Assembly (NCBI GenBank): GCA_030760725.1
Contig: JASWHV010000012.1
Span: 34,503,652-34,567,651 of the forward strand
Source: Neostapfia colusana
Taxonomy: Eukaryota > Streptophyta > Magnoliopsida > Poales > Poaceae
Direction of reading: 5' to 3'
DNA: 64,000 nucleotides
The notes under the pieces: generated by a model
Databases searched by the model: none
Told to the model about the DNA's origin: nothing
What the model saw: the letters and a program-made list of their open reading frames with translations, nothing else
In this document: piece after piece, positions 33,126 to 43,881 of the stretch
Position numbering within the stretch: position 1 is the first letter of the stretch
Layout of the letters: each line of letters starts with the position of its first letter
Made by a program: the position numbers and the translations under genes

Positions 33126-33909
33126 GAGCTTGATTGCAATGGTTCTGCTTTTAACTTGCAATGTTTCGAACTTGCTTTACGCTTATGGAAAGTTTGCTTA
33201 GTATTATTTTACTAAGTTTTTGGTGTGTTTTGGTGTTTATGGCTGATATCATTTTGCTATGGTTTACAACATGCATATGTGAGGTGCTCACGTAATATGT
33301 TGTAGTTTCGGAACTAACGAGAGTCAAGTCGAGGACTTGTGCTCGGAAGTATTGGTTGTTTATTCATGTGCGGGTGTTGCTTGAGTTCAAGACATGGCTG
33401 GTGACGGGATCCATTAACCTAGTCTTAGGGAGAAGATGAGGTTCAACAACCAAGTTCGGGAGGAATTGTGGTTGAGTTGATCGGGAGGTTACGCAGTATG
33501 TTTGAATCAAGAACAATGCATATGAAGGTATCTTGGACGTCGTTGGAAGATGTTTTCATGTGTGCAAGGAGTGAATGGACGTGGCTGAATGTTTCCAAGG
33601 CGTGATGAAGAGATGTGGACGTAAAGAATTGGTCGAAAAGGTCCAACCGACTAGGTTATGGACTCAGGCTGCGGCTGAGTCGTGTTTGACTCAAATATGG
33701 AAAGTTTTGAGTTGGTTATGATAGGATTTCATGTGGGTCACGAATTTGAGTTGTTTTAGGAATGTTTGGGACGTTACTAAGGTGTTTGGAAGTCTTAATA
33801 TTGCTTCTATCTGCGTGTAGAAGAGTCTTGAGCAGTATTGGAAAGTTACAGTTTGAATCCAAGTAGGAGTAGGAGTCCTAGTTTGAATTGGGTTGGCCTT
33901 AGGGCTGGC

Positions 33910-33917
33910 TATATAAG
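33910..33917 (+). promoter_or_regulatory. TATA box of Copia A 5' LTR
   Basis: TATATAAG in the context GGGCTGGC...CAAGGGAGG. It is also present at 53354-53361 and, inverted, at about 58836 in the Copia B LTR. Confidence 0.65.
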
Positions 33918-34519
33918 CAAGGGAGGCCAAGGCTCGTGGGTGCACGACTTTGGGGCTGTTCCTCTTGTGTTTTGATAAACAAAATTCATATTCTAAAGGA
34001 ACTTTTGTGCCTTGTTCGTCCGACTTGTTTCAGACAAGTTTTTCTCGTCGAGTTTCTGTTCAGCACTACCTTGCTTCGGTGGTTTTATCATAACTCGAGT
34101 TTTACAGATCCAATTGATTTGATTCTTTTTCGGTTGTCTTCACAACTTGATTATCTATCATCTGTGAAAATTTCACGGTCATTGAATTTGTGGTTTCTGA
34201 TCTACACGAGTTTATTTGAAGTATTCCAGAACTGTTTTTCTCGCATAGGACAGATTGACCTTTGTTCGATCTTTCGATCGTAACTTGAGTTTTCTCTCAA
34301 CGGATTTTCATGATTCTTATTGTGACCTCTTCGTGACTTGATTCTATACAATCTATACTAGTTTTGTCACAGTTGAACACGTTTAGATTAGTCGCACACA
34401 CGGTTTCTTTAACAGATCGGTTTTCTGTTGAGTGGTGTTTTGTTGCTTCCGCTGAAAAGTTTTTATCTACCATTCACCCCCCCTCTGGTAGCTTTACACG
34501 TGTACTTCGATCCTACAGT

Positions 34520-34531
34520 TGGTATCAGAGC
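34520..34531 (+). other. Copia A primer binding site (initiator Met-tRNA)
   Basis: TGGTATCAGAGC, 2 bp after the LTR end, complementary to the 3' end of initiator methionine tRNA. Confidence 0.9.
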
Positions 34532-34578
34532 TAATTTGCTCTAATCTTTGTGATTTGCACGTGTTTTGACTAATCATC

Positions 34579-36479
34579 ATGGAGAAATACTCCGCCAAAC
34601 CTTGTGTGTTTAGTGGTATTGATTTTCAGGTTTGGAAGGCACGCATGGAAGCTTTTATCCAGGCGCAAGGCTTTGCAATATGGGAAAAGGTGTACAAGCC
34701 TTACAATGTGCCTTCAAACGATCAAGTCATGGCTAAAAACATGAGAGATGTCGACAACAACAACAACAAGGCTCGGAACTTGATCATACAAGGACTAACT
34801 CAGAGCGACTTCGACCGTGTTGCACACCTCCAATCGGCGTACGATGTGTGGAGAGCACTTTGTTACTACCACGAAGGATCCAACACGATCAAGGAGGTAA
34901 GACAGGATATGTTCAAGAAAGAATACATGCGCTTTGAGATGCAACCTGGTGAGTCCATTGATGACCCCTTTGCTCGCTTTAATAAAATTCTCAGCAACTT
35001 GCGTAGCGTCAATGTTAATTTTTCAGATGCTGAAAATGCTAGGCAATTACTAAGTGCATTAGACATGTCAATTTGGGAGATGAAAGTAACATCCATACGT
35101 GAATCCACTGTCATGAGTACTCTTACATCAGATGTGCTTTATTCTAAGCTAAAAACTCATGAAATTGACATTATATCACGTAAGAACCCAAATAAGACTA
35201 TTGCATTTGTCTCACAACGTGATATGCCTAGCTCCGGCCAATCATCTAGCAATACACTTGCTTTGCTATCGTCACTAACCCTGGAACAGATTGAGGAGTT
35301 TCTAGAGGAGGAGCTAGTACTTCTTTTTACTAGGTTCTCAAAAGCATTGCAAAATGTGAGAACTAGAAGGAGAGGAAGCTCCGAACCTCAACGATGCTTT
35401 GAATGTGGTACGACAGGACACTTCATACAGATTGCCCTAACCTTTCAGGTCCTTCTAACCGTGATGAAAAGCAGAATAAAGTCAAGTCCTCTTTTGGCAA
35501 CACCAACAAGAAAAAGAAGGTTTTTACAGGACGTAAACTGATAAACAGTTTCATCACCGCACTTCAAGAACTTGGCTCGAGTGATGTAGACATTGGAAGT
35601 GATGAAGATGAAGATGATCTGGCAAACTTGTGCTTCATGGCGGGCAAATCAAAATCAAGTATGGAGGATGCAGAACACAACAGTGACAACGAAGAGGTAT
35701 GTCCTACTTGCGAAGAAATGTGTGATGCTATTTCTTGTGCCACTATTATTGTTAAGAAAAAGGACAAAAAGCTTAGGGACAATGCTGTTAAAATTGAGTC
35801 ACTAGAATCTGAAATTAATCGTTTAAAATCCTTGATTCCTAGTGATGATTCTTGTACCTCATGTGATTTAATATATGAACAATTGTCCTCTCTAAGAAGT
35901 GCACACACCCACACTTGATAAACTTGAACTTGAAATCGAAAAGAACAAAAAGCTTGCTGCACTTAATGATAAAAACTTGAATGATGCTTGTTGTTCTACA
36001 ATTGATTTGCATTGTTCTACTTGCGATGATCTTGATAAGAAACTACAAGATGCTATGAAATAAATTTCTATATTGAACAATGCTTTACGTTCTCATGAAG
36101 TTAAATATTGTTCCAATTGCAAATTAAAAGGAAAAACTTCATGTGAAAATTGCCTTGGTCTATCAAATAAACTTGATAACATGCATAGGACATTAGATCG
36201 GTTTTGTAATGGGAATAAGAACCTAAATTTGCTGCTAAATTCTTCTAAGTCTTGCAATGATAAAACTGGTTTAGGTTTTGATTCACATGCTCATGCTAAG
36301 GAACGTCCACCTAAAATTGTAAAATCATTAGGAAGTGGTTTGATTCAAACAGTTCCTAAACAAAAAGAAGTGATTTTTAAATCTGCAGGAGTGTTGTCAC
36401 ATTCGGGTTCAAATAAGCATACTGCATGCTCATCTAGACATGAACACAAAGTTAAATTTTATTGTACCTATTGTGGTAG
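34579..36479 (+). pseudogene. gag: Copia A gag, part before the Sire C insertion
   Basis: Starts ATG at 34579 (MEKYSAKPCVFSGIDF), 48 bp after the PBS. The capsid-type domain includes VWKARMEAFIQAQG, DFDRVAHLQSAYDVWRALC and MQPGESIDDPFARF. The first zinc knuckle (CFECGTTGHF, about 35396) is broken by a 1-bp loss that shifts the frame. The next frame (35403-35918) encodes an acidic and coiled-coil segment with CPTCEEMC and CTSCDL. A 7-bp insertion near 35900 and a TAA near 36060 break it again. The last part (36073-36479) has CSNCKLKGKTSCENC and runs into a second knuckle, CTYCG, where Sire C is inserted. The long Cys-rich Gag is typical of Sireviruses. Confidence 0.88.
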
Positions 36480-37229
36480 TGAATGTGGCCTAGAGGGGGG
36501 GTGAATAGGCCTTTAAAGAATTCCTGCACACTTAATGAAGTTATCAGACACTTGACTGACCGGACTAGTCCGGTTGTGTGGGCGGACTAGTCCGGTGTGC
36601 TGAATTATTTGAGTTAATTAAGTGTGTCTCACAAATTTAATCTTTTAGCAGCGGAATGAGAACAACAGTTTTTATAAATTAAATTTATTGTATGGATGCA
36701 CGTGCAAACTTGTAAGAAACTCAAACGATGACTAGCAAACTAGTGATCTAATGTGTCAAAATACAAAACAAATGAGAGACAAGAGACACAAATTTTTACC
36801 GAGGTTCGATCTCACCAAGAGATCTACGTTCTCGTTGAGGAAGCTCACACAGAGCCGGGTTCCCAACCCTTTCCCTCTTCAAGTCACCACAAAGGCCGAC
36901 TTGACTCCACTATCACGTGTAATCACCGTGTTTATGGGGCAACCTCACACGTTGAGGGCTCCCACAAGAATTACAATGAGAAGTTGATCAAATACACTCA
37001 AAAAGATTACAATGCAGAATATGAGTGTAGAGAGATCAAACCCCAAGAGCTCACAACGAAGGAACGACGATCTCTCAATCCCAAATCCAAGTATTTCATT
37101 GATCTTGGCCTTTTTGCACCTTAGATGTATGGGGAGATGTGTTTTGGGCTCTTGGGTCAGGTGGCGGCGCTAGGGTTCTAGTTTTTGACAATATGTGTCG
37201 TGTTCTCTCAGGGAAAAGACGAAGGACCT

Positions 37230-37238
37230 CTTTTTATA
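37230..37238 (-). promoter_or_regulatory. TATA box of Sire C 3' LTR
   Basis: The minus strand reads TATAAAAAG, after GGGAAAGCC. The same sequence is at 46961-46969 in the 5' LTR. It lies just downstream of the palindrome cluster in the element's own orientation. Confidence 0.6.
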
Positions 37239-37269
37239 GGCTTTCCCAAAAAGTTACCGTTGTTAAACC

Positions 37270-37605
37270 TACTACCGGACTAGTCCGGTATATGTTCGGA
37301 CTTGTCCGGTCTACTTCCAGTGGGTTAACCGGACATGTCCGGTCCACAAACCGGACTTGTCCGGTGCTATGTGAAATGGGGTTTCAGAAACTTCAGCGGA
37401 CTAGTCCTGTCGCTTGGATGGACTAGTCCGCAGTCCTCTAAAGAGGACAGCAGAGACATGTCCGGACTAGTCCGGTCTAAAACCGGACTTGTCCGGTTGC
37501 ATTCCAGTGAGCTGACCGGACTAGTCCGGTGCACTATGTTTGCGTCTTCCAGAAAGTTAAACGGACTAGTCCGGTCCATGAACGGACTAGTCCGGTTTTC
37601 AGTGG
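37270..37605. repeat. Cluster of CCGGACTAGTCCGG-type palindromes in Sire C 3' LTR
   Basis: Roughly ten copies of the 14-16-bp palindrome, several perfect, spaced about 20-40 bp apart. Variants have CTTG instead of CTAG at the centre. Palindromic repeats of this type are a known feature of Sirevirus LTRs. The copy number here is high. Confidence 0.85.
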
Positions 37606-37870
37606 ATTTTAGTTGATTTTTAAACCCCTTACCCTTATTCAAAGTCATGAGCTCTTGGGATGTGTCTCTCACACACACCCTATACATTTTCATCTACTTT
37701 GTTCTTCCAAATTCCACTAAAGTCTTCCTTTTCGGGCACCACTCTATTTTTCATCTTTTTGTGCGCACCTAGCTAGTTCACTTAGTTTGTCCTGCAATCA
37801 TTTCGTTAGGATCTCATATGCTTGTCATCAATTAGCCAAAACCACAAGGGATTTCCTAGATGCATTTTCA

Positions 37871-38265
37871 ATCTCCCCCTTTTTGGTGATTGATGAAAAC
37901 CATTTGAGATATCACAATTGAGAATAAAAGGTTGATTTTCATAAGGTGTGCACATATCAGAATAATAAAGAATTCACAAAAAGCTTCTCACATATGCACA
38001 CACCTTATGGTGGGGTGCCTAACAAGTGTGTGATAAACAAAATATGATAGAATAAAGACAAACAATAGTGAACATATAGTGCATCACACATAAGAAAAGA
38101 AATAGTGCATTACAAGATTTTAAAATAGGTACATGTCCTTGACCACAAGAGAGCTTAATAACTAATACTAGATAGAAATAGTCCAAATCTAATCTTAATC
38201 TTCCCTAATCTCAATCTCTCCCCCTTTGGCATCAAGGCACCAAAAAAGGAAAAAATTGAGGGGAA
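37871..38265 (-). other. Sire C 3' untranslated region with purine tracts
   Basis: On the minus strand, AAAAAGGGGGAGAT ends directly at the 3' LTR (37871-37884), and a second tract, GCCAAAGGGGGAGA, lies at about 38215-38228. Multiple polypurine motifs upstream of the 3' LTR are a known Sirevirus feature. The rest is AT-rich and non-coding. Confidence 0.75.
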
Positions 38266-39765
38266 TCACTCATCGCTGCCTCCTCCGTCAGTCTCAGTTT
38301 GATCTTCATCTTCAGCATCCACGGGAGCAGGATCTTCCTCTGAGTCCTCGGAGGCGGGCGGTGATCCAACGGGCTCAATCTCAAGCTTTGCACAGATAGA
38401 CTTGATATTGGCATTGACGTACTGTTGATGTTTCTTCCTTGCAAGCTTTTCTTTGTGCTGCCTGTCTTCGATCTTACGGCAGCAGGCAAAGATGGAGGAG
38501 AGCATTTTGAGGATGCCGCTGGATGATTCTTGGGCAGGTGGAGATCCAGGAGGAGCAGCTGCAGATCTAGTGTCATCATGAGCTTGCTTTGATCTCCTCT
38601 CCACTGGTGGAGAGGACGGGGCAGTTGGAGCCGGAGGGAGAGTGTACTCGGTGGGTTTTTGCGGCTTCAACCCCGTATGCTTGACATCCTTGACAAACTC
38701 GAGTCCCGTCACTTTCTCAATCATGTACATGATATACGGTGCGTATCCACAGGACCTATTGGGGGTAATTGAGATGTTCACAATGTCGTTGTAGATATAC
38801 TCAAAGACATTAAATGGTCTCCTCCCACTAATGACCTTCATGAGAGTCCTCAAGGTCCCTTGTATAGTTCCTGCATCTCCATCCTTCGGAGCTATAGTCT
38901 TTCTCAAGACTCTATTTAGGACCACAAAGAAGGGCTTTAGATATTTGATGGTGGGAGGAACATATGGCATCCTTGCGTCATAGAGAAATTCAAGTTCCTC
39001 CTTCTCCAGGGGTTTCAGATTATGAATGACCAGTTCATGATCCAAAGTGTGTTGGAGGTGAAGAATTCTAGCAAATTCATCATACGTGACACTATACCTT
39101 GAACCATGAGTCATCCAAGTAAGACTGTCTCCATCATCACGAGCAAAGTACAGAGTGGAGTAAAACTAGGTAATTACTTCATTGTTCCAGTCATACTCAA
39201 AGGATAGCAGGTCCGTCAGACTGTGCCTCTCTAACGCTTCCACCATCTCATGAAAGGCAGGATACCTCTTCGACTTCAGATATTCAACATTTAACCATTG
39301 ACTCTCTACTACAGGGTTCTTCATCTTCATGTACACATGCTCGTAGTAGTCTGCATGGAAGTTGCTCCAGAACCTTGGATCAGAGCATTGCTTAGGTCGG
39401 TCATACACTTGAATCTTCCTGAAATTATCAGCTAGCTCACTCCCTTTTCCAGTGAAATCCTCACTTGAAGGCTGCCTGTTGCGGTAAATAGGGTTTTTCA
39501 TCTTCAAGGGCCCAAGGGGACCACTAGCAAGTCCCTTCCCTTTATTGAGAATTCTTTTTGGCCCTGACGAGCCCTCAGCAACATCTTTCCTTAGAGGCCT
39601 TTTGCCAATGACTTTCCTCTTCTTAGGTAGATTGTCGTCGGAGGGTGGAGAGTGGACATTGACATCATTTCTCTTCTTCATAACTCTCTCCTTGGTCCTC
39701 CTCACTTTCTCGCGTTGAACGTCTTCATCAATGTGAAAGGAGCTGTCATCTGAGCCTGAAGACAT
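38266..39765 (-). pseudogene. Sire C envelope-position ORF (plant transposon-protein type)
   Basis: ATG at 39765 (MSSGSDDSSFHIDEDV), frame kept to 38266 except for one TAG at 39166-39168 after NNEVIT, about 500 codons in all. The N-terminus is charged and basic (KRKVIGKRPLRK, signal-like for the nucleus). The centre has DPRFWSNFHADYYEHVY, LLSFEYDWN and, after the stop, FYSTLYFARDDGDSLTWMTHG, resembling the 'putative plant transposon protein' domain found in the extra ORF of grass Sireviruses. The C-terminus is Pro-rich, then a coiled segment, then an acidic tail. I see no convincing signal peptide or transmembrane helix, so a true envelope role is doubtful. It lies between pol and the 3' LTR, where SIRE1 has its envelope-like ORF. 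Confidence 0.75.
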
Positions 39766-39786
39766 GATGCCTGATAAGGAGTTCAA

Positions 39787-40650
39787 GGATTAGATGCAAA
39801 TGGACTCATTATCGACTTCAAATGGGAACGTAAGGGTTCAACTGTCAGAGACCGGACTTGTCCGGTTTCAGAGTGCGGACTTGTCCGGTGGACCGGACTT
39901 GTCCGCCTCTATGCGCCGGACTAGTCCGGCCTGGCATAAGAACCCTAATGTTTCATTTGAATCAAATCTCCTATCTAAGTGCACAAGGGTAGGAACATGG
40001 TAGGAATACATCTATTGAGGCAATGTACATCCTTTTGAAATCAAAGAAAACTAGCTAGAACTAGAAAAGTTGAGATTTTGGTTTAAAGGGGGAAATTTAC
40101 CAAGATTTGAAGATTCGCGTCGAAGAAGTGGAAATGAGTCCAGATGAGTCCGGAGGAGGGAGACCACTCGTCAAGGGGAGTCTTTTTCACGGAGAAAAAC
40201 TCGATTTTGAGGGTTCAACCAGAAAATCACTTTGGGGGCTAGGGTTTGGAAGAGGAGAGGGAGAGCAAGTCTAATGAGGGGTGAGGGAGAGGTCTGGTCC
40301 GGCCAAGTGCTTCTATATGCGACTGACCGGACTAGTCCGGTCATGGTAGCGGACTAGTCCGGTGCCCCTGAATTAACCTAATTGTGGTCTGTCCGGACTA
40401 GTCCGGTCGACAACCGGACAAGTCCGGTTCCAGCAGACTTGATGCAGATAGTAGAGTTTAGAGGTGATCCAAGGACACTAATTTTGCAAATAGTCTTGGT
40501 GATTACGACCAGTAGGCAATCAGCAATCAAACAATGGTCATAATCCTCAAGATTTCTTCATAAAAATAGTTTTCTGAGTAGAAAAGGAGAGGAGGAGCAT
40601 TTTTGACAATACGGAGGAACATTTTAAGTTGCAACCAGGTATGCAATGTT
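39787..40650. repeat. Sire C internal spacer with palindrome clusters
   Basis: Non-coding 0.86 kb between pol and the envelope-position ORF. Two groups of the LTR-type palindrome occur, at about 39850-39930 and 40325-40440 (ACCGGACTTGTCCGG, GCCGGACTAGTCCGG, ACCGGACTAGTCCGGT). It would be the upstream region of the extra ORF. Confidence 0.8.
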
Positions 40651-43600
40651 TCAAGCCACATTTCGAGAGTCAAGAATGTTTAGCTCATTTCTTAGTTCAC
40701 AGAAGCTTTTCTCATCTAATGGTTTGGTAAAAATATCCGCAAGTTGTTTTTCAGTCCTAACATGTGAAATAGCTATGTCACCTTTTAATGAATGATCTCT
40801 AAGAAAGTGATGACGGATATCTATGTGCTTAGTTCTTGAGTGCTCTACAGGGTTGTGTGCAATCTTTATAGCACTTTCATTATCGCATAGAAGCGGGATA
40901 TGACTTAGATTGTAGCCGTAGTCCCTAAGAGTTTGTCGCATCCAAAGTAGTTGCGCACAGCAACTACCGGCTGCAACATACTCCGCTTCCGCTGTGGAAA
41001 GAGCAATGGAGTTTTGCTTTTTAGATGACCAAGAAACTAGGGACCTACCAAGAAATTGACAAGTCCCTGACGTCCTCTTTCTATCGACTTTGCATCCTGC
41101 ATAGTCGGCGTCGGAATACCCTATCAAGTTAAACTTGGATCCTTTGGGATACCAAAGGCCCAAGTTGGGTGTGTGCACAAGGTACCTTAGGATTCTTTTT
41201 ACAGCAATTAAGTGACACTCTTTAGGTGCGGCTTGAAACCTTGCACACATGCAAACACTAAGCATAATATCTGGCCTAGATGCACATAAGTATAGTAAGG
41301 AGCCAATCATGGACCGATATACCTTTTGGTCCACATTTGGACCGTCTTCATTGAGGTCGAGATGTCCGTTGATGGCCATGGGTGTCTTGATGGGCTTGGC
41401 TTTGTCCATATTGAATTTCTTGAGAATGTCTTGTGTATATTTAGTTTGGCTTATAAATGTACCTTCTCTCAGTTGCTTCACTTGAAATCCCAAGAAGAAC
41501 TTCAATTCACCCATCATTGACATCTCGAACCTGTCTGTCATTATTTTGCTAAATTCTTCACAGAAGGACTTGTTAGTGGATCCAAAGATAATGTCATCAA
41601 CATAAATTTGACATACGAATAAATGATCATCAAAATGTTTAGTAAAGAGTGTATAGTCAGCTTTACCAATTTTGAATCCATTTTGAATCAGAAAATATCT
41701 AAGGCACTCATACCAGGCTCGAGGAGCCTGTTTGAGGCCATAGAGAGCCTTACGCAGTTTATAGACATGGTTGGGATACTCCTGATCTTCGAACCCCGGT
41801 GGCTTCTCCACATAAACTTCCTCCTTTATCGGACCATTGAGAAAGGCACTCTTGACGTCCATTTGATACAACTTAAAATTATGGTGAGTAGCATATGCCA
41901 ATAAAATGCGAATGGACTCAAGTCTAGCTACAGGAGCGAAGGTTTCATCGAAATAAAAACCTTCCACTTGAGAATAACCTTTGGCTACCAACCTCGCTTT
42001 ATATCTTGTCACTACTCCATGTTCATCTTGCTTGTTCTGAAAGACCCATTTGGTTCCAACGATGTTCGCCCTTGGCCTTTCCACCAGCTCCCACACTTCA
42101 TTTCTTTTGAAGTTGTTCAGCTCCTCTTGCATCGCAATCACCCAGTCTGGATCCCTTAAGGCTTCTTCTACCCTGTATGGCTCCAGAAAAGACACAAAAG
42201 AATAGTGTTCACAAAAATTTGCAATTTGAGATCTAGTAGTTACTCCCTTAGCAATATCTCCAATGATATTGTTGACAGGATGGTCCCTTTGCACACACTG
42301 ATGTACTCTTGGGTGTGGAATTTGTATAGTTGCTTGTTCTTCATTGTCTTCATGTGTCATGTCTCCCCTAGATCATTGCTTCCATGATCATCTTGATTTT
42401 CTTGATCTTCCTCAACCTGATCTTGTGTAGGAGCTCCCCCTTGATCATTGCTTCCTTATTTAAATTCATCTTGTGTCTCCTCTCGTGGTAGGATATCACC
42501 AAGTGCCATTTTCTTCAGCGCTTCACATGGAGCTTCCTCCTTATCTAGCATAGACTTATCGACTTGCTCCACTTGTGAGCCGTTAGTTTCATCGAACACT
42601 ACGTCACGCGCTACTTCAACAAGGTCGGACACCTTGTTGAAGACACGATAGGCGTAGGCATTCGATTCATATCCAAGCAAGAATACTTCATCGGACTTTG
42701 AAGGAAACTTCGAGGCCCTTGGTTTCTTGTTCAGAATAAAACATTTGCAACCAAAAACTTTGAAATAGGAAACGTTAGGCTTTTTACCCGTGAGAAGCTC
42801 ATATGGAGTTTTCTTCAGTAGTCGATGAAGGTACAACCGATTTGTGGCATGACAAGCGGTGTTCACCGCTTCTGCCCAAAATTGGTCTGACGTCTTGTAT
42901 TCATCCAACATTGTTCTCGCCATTTCGATCAATGTTCTGTTCTTCCTTTCGGCCACCCCGTTCTGTTGAGGAGAGTAGGGTGCTGAGAATTCATGCTTTA
43001 TACCTTCTTCATTGAGATATTCTTCAACTTGGGTGTTCTTGAATTTTGTCCCATTGTCACTTCTGATATTCTTTACGGTTGATGAGAATTCATTTTGAGC
43101 TCTTTTCAAGAACTTCTTGAGGATTCCCTGAGTTTCTGATTTATCATACAAGAAAAATATCCAGGTAAATCTTGAAAAATCATCAACAATTACTAAACCG
43201 TATTTGTTACCGCCGATGCTGATGTACGCAATTGGACCAAAGAGATCCATGTGGAGAAGTTCCAGCGGTCTAGCGGTGGTCATCACATTCTTGGCGGTTT
43301 GTGGTGCTCCAACCTATTTTCCTGCTTGACAAGCGTTGCACGGCCTGTCTTTTTCAAAAAACACATCCTTAAGACCACGGATGTAACCACCTTTTAGAAG
43401 TTTCTGCAGATTTCTCATTCCAACATGGGCTAGCCGTCTATGCCACAGCCATCCCATGTTGGTCTTAGCAACCAAGCAAGTGTTGAGTTCGGCTTTATCT
43501 TTGTTGAAGTCAACAAGATAAAGCTTTCCCTTCAACAATCCCTTGAATGCAATTGAGCCATCGCTTCTTCTAAAGACGGTCACACCCTCATTAGTGAATA

Positions 43601-43841
43601 AACAGTTGTAACCTTTGTCGCATAGTTGAGATATTGATAAAAGATTATAATCTAGAGAGTTTACATGTAAAACATTAGATAAGGTGTGTTGAGAGGATAT
43701 TTCAATGTTACCACTACCAAGGACCTTTCCTTGGCTGTTGTCTCCAAAGTATATACCTTCACTTGGATCCTTGTTGCACTCGTATTCCACAAACATACCT
43801 CTCTCTCCGGTCATATGATTTGTGCATCTGCTATCTAGCAC
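40651..43841 (-). pseudogene. pol: Sire C pol (protease, integrase, RT, RNase H)
   Basis: Copia order. The protease start is VLDSRCTNHMTGE at about 43838; the expected catalytic DSG is DSR. The GAG-pre-integrase zinc motif is LWHRRLAHVG...CNACQAGK (about 43450-43317). TAG at 43314-43316 follows CQAGK. The integrase core is HMDLFGP, VIVDDFSRF, SDNG, GVAERKNRTLIEMARTML (about 43260-42880), with D,D,E all present. A frame break between 42456 and 42360 separates it from RT (KARLVAKGYSQVEG, YQMDVKSAFLNG, ALYGLKQAPRAWY, YVDDIIFGS, about 42060-41570). RNase H follows (SDADYAGC, STAEAEYVA, RTKHIDIRHHFLRD, ADIFTKPLD), ending at 40651. The last 569 codons (42360-40651) are open. Confidence 0.92.
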
Positions 43842-43881
43842 CCACTTAGATCCACCGGAGGAGTAAGCCTACAAAATAGAA

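Larger units (their letters stand above)
32802..34517 (+). repeat. Copia A 5' LTR
   Basis: 1716 bp. The first ~330 bp carry an array of AGGTCCGAC-type repeats (32878-33125). The 3' end includes ATTCACCCCCCCTCTGGTAG and ends CGATCCTACA. It is nearly identical to 52247-53961. Confidence 0.92.
36480..37870 (-). repeat. Sire C 3' LTR
   Basis: 1391 bp. It contains two palindromes near 36560-36600 and a dense cluster at about 37270-37605 built on ACCGGACTAGTCCGGT and the ACCGGACTTGTCCGGT variant. It has one palindrome unit (about 22 bp) fewer than the other LTR. ORFs inside it on both strands are by-products of the repeats. Confidence 0.93.

Noticed and set aside
36753..37124. 123-codon ORF in the Sire C LTR (repeated at 46484-46855)
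   Set aside because: It lies entirely in the LTR, shows no domain, and is duplicated only because the LTR is.
37270..37605. Regularly spaced palindromes resembling a CRISPR array
   Set aside because: Spacers are not of uniform length, the repeats vary, the host is a plant, and the motif is a known type of Sirevirus LTR palindrome.
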